DNA of 64,000 nucleotides from Micromonospora mirobrigensis. GTDB lineage: Bacteria; Actinomycetota; Actinomycetes; Mycobacteriales; Micromonosporaceae. Each line of letters starts with the position of its first letter. Within the stretch, counting starts at the first letter, position 1. The stretch covers positions 868,001-932,000 of the forward strand of contig NZ_FMCX01000001.1 in the NCBI RefSeq assembly GCF_900091555.1, written 5' to 3'. Below, piece after piece: positions 42,773 to 51,757 of this stretch. Position numbers and translations under genes: made by a program. The notes below the pieces were generated by a model. That model saw only the letters and a program-made list of their open reading frames with translations. It ran no database searches and was not told where the DNA came from.

Positions 42773-43627
42773 TCAGACCGCCCGGACCTCGGCGAGCCGC
42801 CGCACCGAGTAGTCGTCGTCCCAACAGACCGCGGCCTCCCAGGCGGCCGACGCCTGCGCGGCGACGTCGTACGCGCGGTCGTCGAGGCCGGCGGCGTTGT
42901 CGGGCAGCGCGAGGTCGAGGTCGGGGACGTCGACGTGCGCCTCGTCCCAGTCGATCAGCGCCACCCGATCGGCGGTCATCCGGACGTTGCCGGGGTTGGG
43001 GTCGCCGTGGACGACGCAGGTCGGGCGGCCGGCCAGCCGCGCCCACGCCGCCCGGCACCGGGCCACCCCCTCCGGGGGCATCGCGCCGAGGTCGACCTTC
43101 GTCCCGGTCTCGGCGTGCAGCAGGTCGGTCGACGACCGCCAGCCCGGGCGCTGCGGCCAGCCCCGCGTCAGGCGGTGCAGCTCGCGCAGCGTGCCGGCCA
43201 CCCGACGCCAGTCGGCCGGCGTCCCGGGCGGCCCACCCTCCAGATAGGTCATCACCACCAGACCGTCGGCGAAGAGGCGGCCGTCCACTGCCGGGATCGG
43301 CGCCGGCACGGTCAGACCCGCCTGGTCCAGGTGACGCAGGAGGGCGGTCTCCCAGGCCAGGTCGGCGTCGCTCCGGCGGCCGAGACGAGCGACCGCGAGG
43401 CGCCCGTCGACGCGTACGCTCCACACGTCGTTGGCCACTCCGCCGGTGAGCGGTTCGACGCGGGTGACGTCGTCACCCCAGTGCCGCAGCGCCTCCCACC
43501 CCACCGGCCACACGTTACTGGGTTCCGCAGCTGGTTCGCCGACGTCGCCAACAACCGTGATATCCCCGGCGGGCCAGCCGCTCCCATGGGACCCTTTGTC
43601 CGTGCGGGCGCGACAGGGAGGCGACAC
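42773..43627 (-). CDS. aminoglycoside phosphotransferase (APH)-like kinase
   Basis: About 284 residues with a kinase-like APH fold: catalytic loop VVHGDPNPGNVRM and metal-binding LIDWDEAHVD. It lacks a clear aminoglycoside specificity signature, so it could phosphorylate any small hydroxyl compound. It converges on the biosynthetic operon and could be a resistance or tailoring gene for it, or unrelated. The start is uncertain: GTG 43627 has AAGG close upstream, and an in-frame GTG at about 43513 starts the conserved part. Confidence 0.8.
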   Translation of the reverse strand: MSPPCRARTDKGSHGSGWPAGDITVVGDVGEPAAEPSNVWPVGWEALRHWGDDVTRVEPLTGGVANDVWSVRVDGRLAVARLGRRSDADLAWETALLRHLDQAGLTVPAPIPAVDGRLFADGLVVMTYLEGGPPGTPADWRRVAGTLRELHRLTRGWPQRPGWRSSTDLLHAETGTKVDLGAMPPEGVARCRAAWARLAGRPTCVVHGDPNPGNVRMTADRVALIDWDEAHVDVPDLDLALPDNAAGLDDRAYDVAAQASAAWEAAVCWDDDYSVRRLAEVRAV

Positions 43628-43733
43628 GGCCTTCTTCCCCGAACTGGTCCGGCACGTGCCGGGATTACTCGACTGGCACCACGAGGATCCGGACGGCAGT
43701 CCATGGCTGGTGGCGTCCTACGATTTTCGATGA
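43602..43733 (+). CDS. short ORF, hypothetical
   Basis: 43 codons from GTG 43602 (MRARQGGDTAFFPELVRHVPG...). The sequence ends ...DGSPWLVASYDFR and has a protein-like composition, but I recognise no family. Its start overlaps the beginning of the APH gene on the other strand. It may be a real small gene or the tail of a decayed one. From here to the tRNA at 43955 I see no other convincing gene. Confidence 0.3.
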   Translation: MRARQGGDTAFFPELVRHVPGLLDWHHEDPDGSPWLVASYDFR

Positions 43734-43954
43734 TGACGGCAGGAGCCTTCGGAGAGGCTGGAGCCCGGCCTGCCTCAACTGGGACGACGGAGTACGCGCC
43801 GATGATGCGCTGATCGACACGGCTCCCCGGATGGCCACCGACTGGACGAGGCAGATCCGATTGCCGCAGCAGTCGCGGGGGCGCACTGGTTCAGGCAACA
43901 CATCGAGCGCTGGGGGCGCCAACCGCCTCGCGTCGGCTGAACACTGGTCTGACC

Positions 43955-44030
43955 TGGTGCCCCCGGCAGGATTCGAACCTGCGACACACGGTTTAGGAAA
44001 CCGATGCTCTATCCCCTGAGCTACGAGGGC
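43955..44030 (-). tRNA. tRNA-Arg (anticodon CCT)
   Basis: 76 nt including the encoded CCA. Acceptor GCCCTCG pairs with CGGGGGC. The anticodon arm is CGGTTTCCTAAACCG with CCT in the loop, and the T-arm contains GGTTCGAATCC. Its 5' half and upstream flank are duplicated at 52572-52714, marking it as the landing site of the accessory region that follows. Confidence 0.95.
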
Positions 44031-44167
44031 GCGAGGGCCTAGTCTAGCGACCGGGGGGTTCACCTGGGGTGGCAGGGAGTGGCCCACGTTCACCTGCGTT
44101 CCCCGTACCCCCGTTCGCCCAGCCCAGGACCACACCTGGAGTCTCCATGTGACTCCGGTTGATCTTG
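43993..44167. repeat. tRNA-proximal island boundary, copy 1 (blocks A and B)
   Basis: Block A (43993-44135: 5' half of tRNA-Arg plus flank to AGCCCAGGACCACAC) recurs at 52572-52714 with the same length and about 90 percent identity by eye. Block B (44121-44167, AGCCCAGGACCACAC to TGATCTTG) recurs at 57617-57663. Together they mark stepwise insertion or duplication. No gene lies in 44031-44224. Confidence 0.8.
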
Positions 44168-45560
44168 ATAGGCAGGCTGGATCGGCCGACGCGAGAGGCT
44201 CGAGCCGGCGGAAAGCGGGCCGTTTCAGGCTGCGGTGCGGACGGTTACTGCCGGTCGACTGAAGGTCTTACGGTCGCGGATGAGTGCCCAGAGGACGTCG
44301 ACGCGCCGCCGGGCGAGGGCGAGTATGGCTTGCCGGTGGTTCTTTCCTTCGGCGCGTTTCTTCTCGTAGTAGGCGCGGGAGGTGGGGCATTCTCTGGCAG
44401 CGGTGAAGGCGGCCATCCACAGAATGTGGCGCAGTCTCCGGTGGTAGCGGCGGGGCTGCCGATGGTTCCCGGAAGCCGTGCCGGAGTCGCGGGAAACAGG
44501 TGCCAGGCCGGCATGTGCCGCGAGTTTGGTGGGGCTGTCGTGCTCGGTCATGCCGGCGGTGTGGACGAGTAGTTCGGCGGTGAGTAGGGGTCCCATGCCG
44601 GGCAGGCTCTCGATGATCGGCGCCAGTGGGTGCTGGTCGAGCTGCTCGGCGATGAGGTCGTCGACGGCGGCGATGCGCTGCTCCAGGGCGAGGATCTCGG
44701 TGGCCATCTGCCCGACGACCACCGCGGCGGCCCGTTGGCCGGGCAGGGTGACGGTCTGCTGCCGGGCGGCGGCGACCATCGCCTCGGCGACCTGCAAGGC
44801 GTTCTTCACGTGGCCGCGGCGGAGCAGGGCGGTGATCCGGTCAACGCCGGCGTGCCGGATCGCCGCCGGCGTCTGCCAGCACGCGAGGACCATCATCGGG
44901 GCCTTCCGGTTCAGGTCCACAGCCCGCTCCAGGACAGGGCTGATCCCGGTGAGCAGCTCCTGCAACCGGAACAGGGTGGCGACGCGCTGCCCGACAAGGT
45001 CGGCACGGTAGCTGGTCAGGACGGTGAGTTCGGCGAGGAGCCGGTCGGAGGGTTCCAGGATCGGAATGTCGGGGCGCATACGGATGGTCTGGGCGATGAC
45101 GACCGCGTCGCGGGCGTCGGTCTTGTTCCCCCCGGCGAACGCCGCGGCCATGTGGAACGCGACCGTGCCCGAGACGTAGCGGACCTGCACCTGCCGCCGC
45201 CACAGCAGGGTCAGCAGTAACGCCGACAGCCCGTTGGTGACGTCGACCGCCCAGCAGGCCGGCCGGCCGTGCGTTGACACCTCGGCCATCACTGTCAGGA
45301 GCGCGGTCTCGTCGTTGGCGACCCGGCGGGAGTAGACCAGCCGGCCGTCGCTGGCGACGGCGGCCACGTGGTGGTGGGTCTTGCCGATGTCCACGCCAAT
45401 CCACAGCTTCGCCACCGTCGTACTCTCCTTCGTCGGTCGGTTTGCTCGCACGTGCCGCGTCTGTGGGTTCGGGTTTGCCGGCACCTTCTACGGATGCGAA
45501 CGCGAGTCGCGGGTCTCCATCAGCGGTCTACCGAATCTCGCAGACGACGAAGCGGCGGGT
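44168..45560 (-). mobile_element. IS110-family insertion sequence (ends approximate)
   Basis: The element consists of the transposase (44225-45415) plus flanking non-coding DNA. IS110 elements lack terminal inverted repeats, so I cannot fix the ends; I give the span from block B to the last sequence before the gene-free stretch. In the IS110 group the bridge RNA is made from the non-coding end upstream of the transposase, which here is about 45416-45560. Confidence 0.6.
44225..45415 (-). CDS. IS110-family transposase (DEDD recombinase)
   Basis: 396 residues from GTG 45415, with AGGAG upstream. The N-terminal DEDD (RuvC-like) domain has Asp9 (GVDIGKTHHHVAAV) and KTDARDA (Asp100, Asp103). The C-terminal Tnp_20 domain has IIESLPGMGPLLTAELLVHTAG and the serine region SRDSGTASGNHRQPRRYHRR. 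It appears intact. IS110 transposases recombine DNA under guidance of a bridge RNA. It sits right at the tRNA-side edge of the island. Confidence 0.93.
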   Translation of the reverse strand: MAKLWIGVDIGKTHHHVAAVASDGRLVYSRRVANDETALLTVMAEVSTHGRPACWAVDVTNGLSALLLTLLWRRQVQVRYVSGTVAFHMAAAFAGGNKTDARDAVVIAQTIRMRPDIPILEPSDRLLAELTVLTSYRADLVGQRVATLFRLQELLTGISPVLERAVDLNRKAPMMVLACWQTPAAIRHAGVDRITALLRRGHVKNALQVAEAMVAAARQQTVTLPGQRAAAVVVGQMATEILALEQRIAAVDDLIAEQLDQHPLAPIIESLPGMGPLLTAELLVHTAGMTEHDSPTKLAAHAGLAPVSRDSGTASGNHRQPRRYHRRLRHILWMAAFTAARECPTSRAYYEKKRAEGKNHRQAILALARRRVDVLWALIRDRKTFSRPAVTVRTAA

Positions 45561-46042
45561 GGCATCTCCTACCGTGAGCCAAGCGATCTCGACGAAACAC
45601 ACGCAGCCATACCCACCGCTCCCCGGCATCAGGTTCTACGGCCACCAGGGCCGCGCCCGTTCAACCAACGCACCCACGAGGCGGGAGCGGGCGGCACCTC
45701 GACGCTCAGCCAAGATCACGGCGGAACACACACAGCCATCCCCGATTCCCGGCCCCACGGGCACGGCAACCCCAGGCTCCCGCCGTCGCCGGCCTGCGTC
45801 TCGGACACGATGTGCGAGAACCTGGAGCATCGATCTTGGAGGGCGGACGGTGTTGCCAACCTCGACGCGAAAGACTCTCCCCTGGATTGGCCATCGCCAC
45901 CCAGCCCGCGCAGCCGAACTCGCCACGTTGCTCGCCCGGGCCTTCGCGGCACCGCGAACTGAAGCGGCATGGACTTCCAGTGTTGTACGACCGGCATTAT
46001 CGAGGCACCGGGGCATGTTCGACGACTGGGAGGATTCGCAGA
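45561..46042. other. gene-free stretch between the IS and the RHS/immunity pair
   Basis: About 480 bp with no frame of convincing codon use on either strand. Two similar short phrases (CACACGCAGCCATACCC and CACACAGCCATCCCC) about 120 bp apart suggest a small degenerate repeat. Probably island junk or a decayed gene. Confidence 0.4.
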
Positions 46043-46300
46043 TTAACTTGCGAGCAGGCGAATCGCATCGTTAGCTACCTGGGTAGCCGCCTTGATCTGA
46101 TCCTCCGGCCGCTGGGTGAATCGAACAAACTCCATCCGGTTAATTAAAGCGCTTAGTTCGGGGGGCAACTGTCGCCCCTCGTATGGAGCTCCGTTAATGA
46201 GCACTTCAAAGGAGAGGTAGTAATCATCGATGTTCAGCTCACCGCGCTGCAGCGCGTCTCGCAGTTCCATCAGCTGGTGCACCGTCTGCTCAGCACTCAA
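46043..46300 (-). CDS. putative immunity protein to the RHS toxin (TTG start)
   Basis: 85 residues. The natural start is TTG (46300-46298), whose TTGA overlaps the RHS stop codon, so it is translated by coupling. The small acidic protein (M-SAEQTVHQLMELRDALQRG, then NIDDYYLSFEVLINGAPYEG) has no family that I recognise. Its position immediately after a polymorphic toxin C-terminus, with different codon use (more A/T) from the backbone, is the usual signature of an immunity gene. A shorter start at an internal ATG (MELRDALQ) is possible. Confidence 0.6.
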   Translation of the reverse strand: MSAEQTVHQLMELRDALQRGELNIDDYYLSFEVLINGAPYEGRQLPPELSALINRMEFVRFTQRPEDQIKAATQVANDAIRLLAS

Positions 46301-49300
46301 TGCGTAATCACGGTAACCACCCGTCCCTCCGGGGTGACGATGACCTGGAGCGTGCCGAGGACATGGGAAAGGTTCCCATTTCCTTGAGGTGTCCCAGGGG
46401 AATTGCGGATAACGTACTCCACCCACGTTGGCGATACGCCGCGGCCGTAGTCATAGCTGCCACCCGTCTGTCTCAGCTGCGGCATGCCGCCGGTCAACCC
46501 ACCTTCGTCCGGGCCAGGCTTACCGGAGAACCGAAGCCAGCTCGGCTGCATACGGTCTACCGCATGCCGGCTGTACAGACGGCCACCAATCAAGGCGTAC
46601 TCCTGGCCGTTCGGACCGACCATCTTGGGATAATTGTTCCAACTTGTCCAGATCGGGTTCGAGGATCCGCTTGCCCCGCCAGCGAAGGGACAGGGCAAGG
46701 CCCGGGAGCTCGATCGTCCGGCAAGCGCACTAGCGGTGCCGCCCGCTCCGGCGAAAGCTGCTCCCCATGCGAAGTCCTGGGCGGCGTCGCTGGATCCGTA
46801 CGGTCGGCCGGTCCAGGCGGCGACGCCGGAGCCGTAGAGGGCACTGCCGCCCCCACCGATAAGGGCTGTGGTGCCCACCTGGCCGGCTGTCACCCCGCCG
46901 TAGAGGCTGGCGCCGGCAGGGCCGGCCATGCCCATGGTGGCGCCGGTCAGGGCACCGGCGGCAGCACCAACGACGACCTTCTTGATGCAGGTGTTGCGAT
47001 CGTCGCCGCTGAGCCAGCAATCCACGCCGCCTGCGGCGGCGCCGACGATTCCGCCGATGATGGCGGTGCAGACGATGGCGCACTGGCCGGTCGGGTCGGT
47101 CAACACGGTGGGACGGTTGTTGCCGTAGTGGTAGGTCTGAACGAACGGTGACCCGTCCGCCGCTGGGGCGGGGTCGGGAGAAGTGAACCGGCCGCTTCCC
47201 GCGTCGTAGTCCCGGGTACGGATGTCGTACAGGCCGATCTTCGCGTCCAGGTACTGACCGTGGAACCGCAGCGGGTTGTTCGCGTACGTGCCGCTGCTGG
47301 TCACCTGTTCCCCGAAGGGGTCGAGGGTGGCGCTGCCGGTCAACGCCGTCGCCGTGGCGACGTCCACTATCGAGCCCTGGTAGTCGTCCAGCAGCCAGGC
47401 CGGAGTGGCTGCCACGGTGTCTACCAGGGCGGAGCCGAGCTGACCCTGCGGTTCGCCCCACCACCGGTGGGTCACCGCGCCGGCGCCGTCCTTCTCCTCA
47501 ACCCGGGTCGGCATTCCGAGGGTGTCCCAGGTCCAGGTGGCGTCGGTGGCGGCATTGACCGTACGACGGGTGCGGTTCCCGTCCTCGTCGTACTCGTAAC
47601 CGACGGCGGTACCGCCCGGGCGTTGCACTCGCCGGAGGTTGGCGTCGAGGCCGTAGTCGTAGGTGGTGGTGCCGCCCGATCCGGTCTCGCTGCCCAGGGT
47701 TCCGTTGGCGGTGTAGGCCAGGGTGGTGGTGGCGCCGTTGGTGGTGCGGGCGGTCGGGCGGTCATCGGCGTCGTAGGCGTACGTGGTGGTGCCGGCGCCG
47801 CTGGTGTTGGCGGTGACCTTGCCGGTCCGGTTGCCGTTCGGGTCATACGCGTAGGTGGTTCGCGGATCGGCTGCTGAGCAGGTCGTTCCAGCGGCAGGGC
47901 GGCACACCTGGGTCAACTGGTCGGCCGCGTCGTAGGAGTAGACGGCCCGGGTCGTGGTGGCGCCCTGCGTGGTGATGACCGAGGACGGGCTGCCGGTCGC
48001 GGTGCGGGTGATGTCCTGGGCGACCAGGGTGGTGGCGTCGATCGCGTGTGCCACCCGAGTCAGTGACCCGGCCCGGTCGTAGGTGTAGCTGCTGCTGGGT
48101 CCACCCTGCCGGGTAACGCTGGTGCGGTTGCCTGCCGCGTCGTAGCCGTAACTGACCTGCCAACTCGTGGATCCGCGGGTGAGGGTGGTACCGGCCAGCC
48201 GGGAGTCGTCCTGCCAGGTGTACGCCTGAACCCGTCCGTCCGGCAGGGTGCGCCCGGTGAGCTGGCCCGCCTTGTTCCAGGCGTAGCCGAAGGTCTGAGC
48301 GCCGCGCTTGACGCTGGTGACCCGACCGGCGGTGTCGTAGCCGTAGGTGGCCGTGCTGGTGCCCCTACTCGCCGCGGTGGTCTGGCCAGCCCCGTCATAG
48401 GCATAGGTGAGGTCGGGGGTGCTGTCGCTATAGTTCACGCCGGTGGTACGACCGGCCGCGTCGTACGAGTAGGTCATCGAACCGCTGGGCAGCGTGACGG
48501 CCGCGACGCGGCTGTCCGGGCTGTAGGTGTAGCTGGTGATGCGGCCGGTCGGGGTGGTGGCGGCGGTGGTGCGGTTGGCGGCGTCGTAGCTGTAGCCGTA
48601 GTTCCTGCCGAGCGGCGTGGTGACCGTTTTCAGGTTGCCGGCCGCGTCATAGGCGAAGCCGGTGGTGGCGCCGTTGGGCGTGGCTACCGAGGTGATCCGG
48701 CCGGTCGCGTCGTAGCCGTAGCTGGTCGCTCGACCGTTCGGGTCGACGCTCCTACTGAGCCGGTTGGTGGCGTCGTACTCGGAGGTCACCGAGCGGCCCA
48801 GCGGGTCGGTCAGCTTGGTGCGGTTGCCCGCGGCGTCGTACTCGATGCGTGTGGTGAAGTCCGCCGGTGCGACCCCCGTGGCGTTGCCTCGCGGTTCGAT
48901 GGTCGAGGTGAGTCGGCCGTCGGCGTCGTAGCCCCGGACTGTCTTGTTGCCGAGCGGACTGATCTGCTCGGTGAGCAAACCGTCAGCGTCGTACCCGTAG
49001 ACGGTGGTGTGGGTCAATGGATCGGTGACGCCGGTCAACCAGCCGCGGGCATCGAACGTCCGGGTCGTGACCGCACCGGTGGGGTCGGTGACCGAGGTCT
49101 GGTTACCGGACTTGTCGTAGCCGTAGCGGGTGACGCGGCCCAGCGGATCGGTGACCGCGGTGGGCCGACTGGTCGCGTCGAAGGCGGTGCTCGTCAGAGC
49201 GCCGGCCTGGTCGGTCACCGTTGTCTGGTTGCCGACCGCGTCATAGCCGTAGCTGACGGTATCGCTCGCCGGGTTGCCGCCCGCCGCGTTGCCACGGGGA

Positions 49301-50268
49301 CCGACGCTGGAGGTCAGCCGCCCAGCGGCGTCGTAGACGTAGGTCGTCTTGTCACCCATGGCGTCGGTGACGGAGGTGACGTTTCCCGCCCGGTCGTAGC
49401 CGGTGGTCGTGGTGTGCCCGGCGGGGTCGGTCCGCCCGGTGAGCCGGTTGGCGGCGTCGTAGGTGTAGCGGGTGACGCCGTTGGCCGGGTCCGTCACGCT
49501 GGTCCGGTTGCCGTTGGCGTCGTACCCGTACGTGACCACCTTGCCGGCGGGGTCGGTGACGGTCAGCACTCTGCCCGCCGCGTCATAGGTGTACCGGGTC
49601 GTGTACTTCGCGGGGTCGGCACCGGTGCGGTTGCCGCGCGGATCGGTGCTGGTGAGCATCCGACCGGCCGCGTCGTAGGTGTAGGTGCTTCTGCGGCCGC
49701 CCGGGGTGGTCATCGAGGTGCGGTTGCCCGCGGCGTCGTACCCGTAGCTGGTGATCCGCCCTGCCGGGCTGGTCACCGTGGCCACTTCACCCGTCGTCGT
49801 GTAGGTGTAGCTGGTCTTGCCGCCAGCGGGATCGGTCTCGGTGGCGAGCCGTTTCTGCTCGTCGTACGTGTAGGTGGTCTTCTTACCCCGGCCATCCGTG
49901 TAGGACGTGACGTTGTTCGCGCCGTCGTAGGTCCACGTCTCGACGATGCCGACAGTCGCTGGCCCGGTGCGGGTGAGCATGTTGCCCCGGTCGTCATACG
50001 TCATCGTGGTGACGTTGCCGTTCGGATCGGCGATTTCAACCGGCCGCAGGGTTACGAATGCTTTGTTGTAGTCGTATTTATAGCTGGTGACCTTGCCGTA
50101 CGGGTCGATCTGCTTCGTCAACACGCTGCCGGTGTAGACGTCAGTCCAGATCCCACCGTTGTTGTCGGGGAAGTTGGCGACCGAACTGCCCCAGGTGGGC
50201 CGAACGGTGGAGCCCGTCGCGTCGGTCTGCTCTATCACCTTGCCGGACGAGTCGTAGGTGGCCTGCAT
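46297..50268 (-). CDS. RHS/YD-repeat polymorphic toxin, 5'-truncated
   Basis: About 1323 residues visible from the first in-frame ATG (50268). Dozens of YD repeats (for example YDAAGNRTSVTDP, YDAAGRLTS) end in the RHS core signature GLYDIRTRDYDAGSGRF, then DPTGQ. A variable C-terminus follows: a Gly/Ala-rich hydrophobic segment (CTAIIGGIVGAAAGG) and a toxin-like end with YSRHAVDRMQPS and GVSPTWVEYVI, a pattern seen in small RNase-type (DUF4258-like) domains. No signal peptide or N-terminal delivery domain precedes it. The frame runs directly into an antisense helicase fragment, so the 5' end was lost by rearrangement. Confidence 0.85.
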   Translation of the reverse strand: MQATYDSSGKVIEQTDATGSTVRPTWGSSVANFPDNNGGIWTDVYTGSVLTKQIDPYGKVTSYKYDYNKAFVTLRPVEIADPNGNVTTMTYDDRGNMLTRTGPATVGIVETWTYDGANNVTSYTDGRGKKTTYTYDEQKRLATETDPAGGKTSYTYTTTGEVATVTSPAGRITSYGYDAAGNRTSMTTPGGRRSTYTYDAAGRMLTSTDPRGNRTGADPAKYTTRYTYDAAGRVLTVTDPAGKVVTYGYDANGNRTSVTDPANGVTRYTYDAANRLTGRTDPAGHTTTTGYDRAGNVTSVTDAMGDKTTYVYDAAGRLTSSVGPRGNAAGGNPASDTVSYGYDAVGNQTTVTDQAGALTSTAFDATSRPTAVTDPLGRVTRYGYDKSGNQTSVTDPTGAVTTRTFDARGWLTGVTDPLTHTTVYGYDADGLLTEQISPLGNKTVRGYDADGRLTSTIEPRGNATGVAPADFTTRIEYDAAGNRTKLTDPLGRSVTSEYDATNRLSRSVDPNGRATSYGYDATGRITSVATPNGATTGFAYDAAGNLKTVTTPLGRNYGYSYDAANRTTAATTPTGRITSYTYSPDSRVAAVTLPSGSMTYSYDAAGRTTGVNYSDSTPDLTYAYDGAGQTTAASRGTSTATYGYDTAGRVTSVKRGAQTFGYAWNKAGQLTGRTLPDGRVQAYTWQDDSRLAGTTLTRGSTSWQVSYGYDAAGNRTSVTRQGGPSSSYTYDRAGSLTRVAHAIDATTLVAQDITRTATGSPSSVITTQGATTTRAVYSYDAADQLTQVCRPAAGTTCSAADPRTTYAYDPNGNRTGKVTANTSGAGTTTYAYDADDRPTARTTNGATTTLAYTANGTLGSETGSGGTTTYDYGLDANLRRVQRPGGTAVGYEYDEDGNRTRRTVNAATDATWTWDTLGMPTRVEEKDGAGAVTHRWWGEPQGQLGSALVDTVAATPAWLLDDYQGSIVDVATATALTGSATLDPFGEQVTSSGTYANNPLRFHGQYLDAKIGLYDIRTRDYDAGSGRFTSPDPAPAADGSPFVQTYHYGNNRPTVLTDPTGQCAIVCTAIIGGIVGAAAGGVDCWLSGDDRNTCIKKVVVGAAAGALTGATMGMAGPAGASLYGGVTAGQVGTTALIGGGGSALYGSGVAAWTGRPYGSSDAAQDFAWGAAFAGAGGTASALAGRSSSRALPCPFAGGASGSSNPIWTSWNNYPKMVGPNGQEYALIGGRLYSRHAVDRMQPSWLRFSGKPGPDEGGLTGGMPQLRQTGGSYDYGRGVSPTWVEYVIRNSPGTPQGNGNLSHVLGTLQVIVTPEGRVVTVITH

Positions 50269-50273
50269 CACGA

Positions 50274-51092
50274 CGACGTCGCCACCCTGACCCTGGGGTA
50301 CGGCCACGTCATCGTCGACGAATGCCACCACCTCGGCGCCGCAGCCTACGAGCACTCGGTCAAACGGATCGCCGCACAGTTCTGGCTCGGCCTCACCGCC
50401 ACCCCCACCCGACGCGACGGCCTCGGCCAACTCGTCACCTGGCAACTCGGACCCGTCCGCCACACCCTCACCGACGAAGAACAAGGCACCCTCGCAGCCG
50501 CGATGCACACCGACGCCGGCCCCCGACGAGCGCTGTTCATCCACGAGACCACCTTCCAGCCCGGCAACATCGACCTCGACGCCCCGGCGCGCTCGCCGAG
50601 GTCCACCGAAGACTCGCCGTCGACGAGTCACGCAACACCCAGATCGCCGACGATGTCGCCGTAGCCCTAACCCGCGGTCGCAACTGTCTCGTCCTGACCC
50701 GACGGGTCGCCCAGGTCGAAGCTCTCACCGCTCTGCTCGCCGCACGCGGACACCAGGCGCTCGTGCTTCAAGGCGCGATGAGCACCAGCGAACGGCGGAC
50801 CATCGTTGACCGGCTCGACGGCGCCAAAGCCGGTGAGGGTTTGCTCGTCATCGGCACCACACCGTTCATCGGTGAAGGCTTCGACGCCCCAGCCCTCGAC
50901 ACACTCTTCCTCGCCGGCCCGATCTCCTACGACGGCCTACTCGTCCAATGCGCCGGCCGCGTCATCCGCGCCGCACCCGGCAAGGACCTCGCCGAGGTCC
51001 ACGACTACCACGACCCGGCCACCCCCATCCTCGCCGCCTCACTCCCCCGCCGCATGCCCGGATACCGAGCACTCGGCTTCACCCGAACATGA
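50274..51092 (+). pseudogene. DEAD/DEAH helicase remnant (N-terminus lost, frameshifted)
   Basis: Frame 1 carries HVIVDECHHLGAAAYEHSVK (DECH motif II) and WLGLTATPTRRDGLGQ (motif III) up to about residue FQPGNIDLD. The continuation (LAEVHRRLAVDESRN, TRRVAQVEALTALLAARGH, GEGFDAPALDTLFLA, QCAGRVIRAAPGK) is in another frame after about 50580. The N-terminal motifs (Q, I) are absent. So a full superfamily-2 helicase has been truncated by the RHS junction at about 50270 and then frameshifted. This is a clear pseudogene. Confidence 0.8.
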
Positions 51093-51176
51093 GTAAATCC
51101 CAACGCGATCACCATGCCTGGTCCCGCCCAGTTGCCCGGGTATGACAAGGAGCCAAGCGTGCTGGGCCTAGCGTAG

Positions 51177-51188
51177 TAGGCTGACTGC
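51177..51188 (+). promoter_or_regulatory. leaderless -10 of the NTase partner gene
   Basis: TAGGCT (51177-51182) then 6 nt then ATG 51189, with no ribosome binding site. Confidence 0.45.
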
Positions 51189-51755
51189 ATGGGTCGGTTC
51201 TCCGAGGATGAGCTACGCGCGGTTGTCTCCCGGTACGAGGCGACGCGCGCGGCCGCGTTGATCGAACGAGATGAGCAGCTGCGGGCGTTTCACGCGGCCG
51301 GCTGGCGACCGGTGGATCTGCAGCGGGTCACCGGGTACAGCCGGGAGACGATCCGTCAGGCGCTACGACCGGAAGTCCGACGGGCGACCAACATCAGCCG
51401 ACGCAGGACATCACCCCAGCCACCGGCGGACTACCGACCCTACGGTGACCGGAGGCCCTACGTAGTGGCCGAAACCCTTACCGCGCTGCACGGCCCGACC
51501 GAGGGCACGGTGACGCTTCCGCGTCATCTCGACTGGTCCGGGCAGGCCGAGTACGACCTTGACCGGCCCGCACGCCTGGCCAGCATGTACAAGGTGGTGC
51601 TCACCGAAGCCAGCACGGCCGAGGATCTGCACACCTGGCTCGATGCCGACCTCCTCCGGCGGCTGTGGCCCACCCTCTGGCTGCCACCTCAACTCCGCCA
51701 GCGCTGGGAGGAAGCCTTCCCCGAACTCGCCGCGACCCGCAGCAACGCGGCATAG
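51189..51755 (+). CDS. HTH-containing partner/antitoxin of AbiEii-type nucleotidyltransferase
   Basis: 188 residues. An N-terminal helix-turn-helix region (AAGWRPVDLQRVTGYSRETI) is followed by a linker (RRATNISRRRTSPQPPADYR) and a C-terminal part ending WEEAFPELAATRSNAA. It is two bases upstream of the nucleotidyltransferase gene, so they form an operon. By analogy with AbiE-type type IV toxin-antitoxin pairs it would be the DNA-binding antitoxin. The homology is not strong enough to be sure. A damaged copy lies at 55935-56170. Confidence 0.6.
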   Translation: MGRFSEDELRAVVSRYEATRAAALIERDEQLRAFHAAGWRPVDLQRVTGYSRETIRQALRPEVRRATNISRRRTSPQPPADYRPYGDRRPYVVAETLTALHGPTEGTVTLPRHLDWSGQAEYDLDRPARLASMYKVVLTEASTAEDLHTWLDADLLRRLWPTLWLPPQLRQRWEEAFPELAATRSNAA

Positions 51756-51757
51756 CG

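Noticed and set aside
42773..43627. APH gene as certain part of the biosynthetic cluster
   Set aside because: It is on the opposite strand and separated by a possible terminator; the link is only by position.
45381..45962. A 193-codon plus-strand frame beside the IS
   Set aside because: Poor codon bias, overlaps the transposase start region and contains no recognisable domain.
47500..50250. Regularly spaced DNA repeats suggestive of a CRISPR-like array
   Set aside because: They are degenerate, in frame and encode YD repeats of the RHS protein; there are no constant repeats with unique spacers and no cas genes.
50269..50631. Upstream extension of the RHS frame
   Set aside because: This part is antisense to recognisable helicase motifs and has no RHS or signal sequence, so it is a chance open frame.
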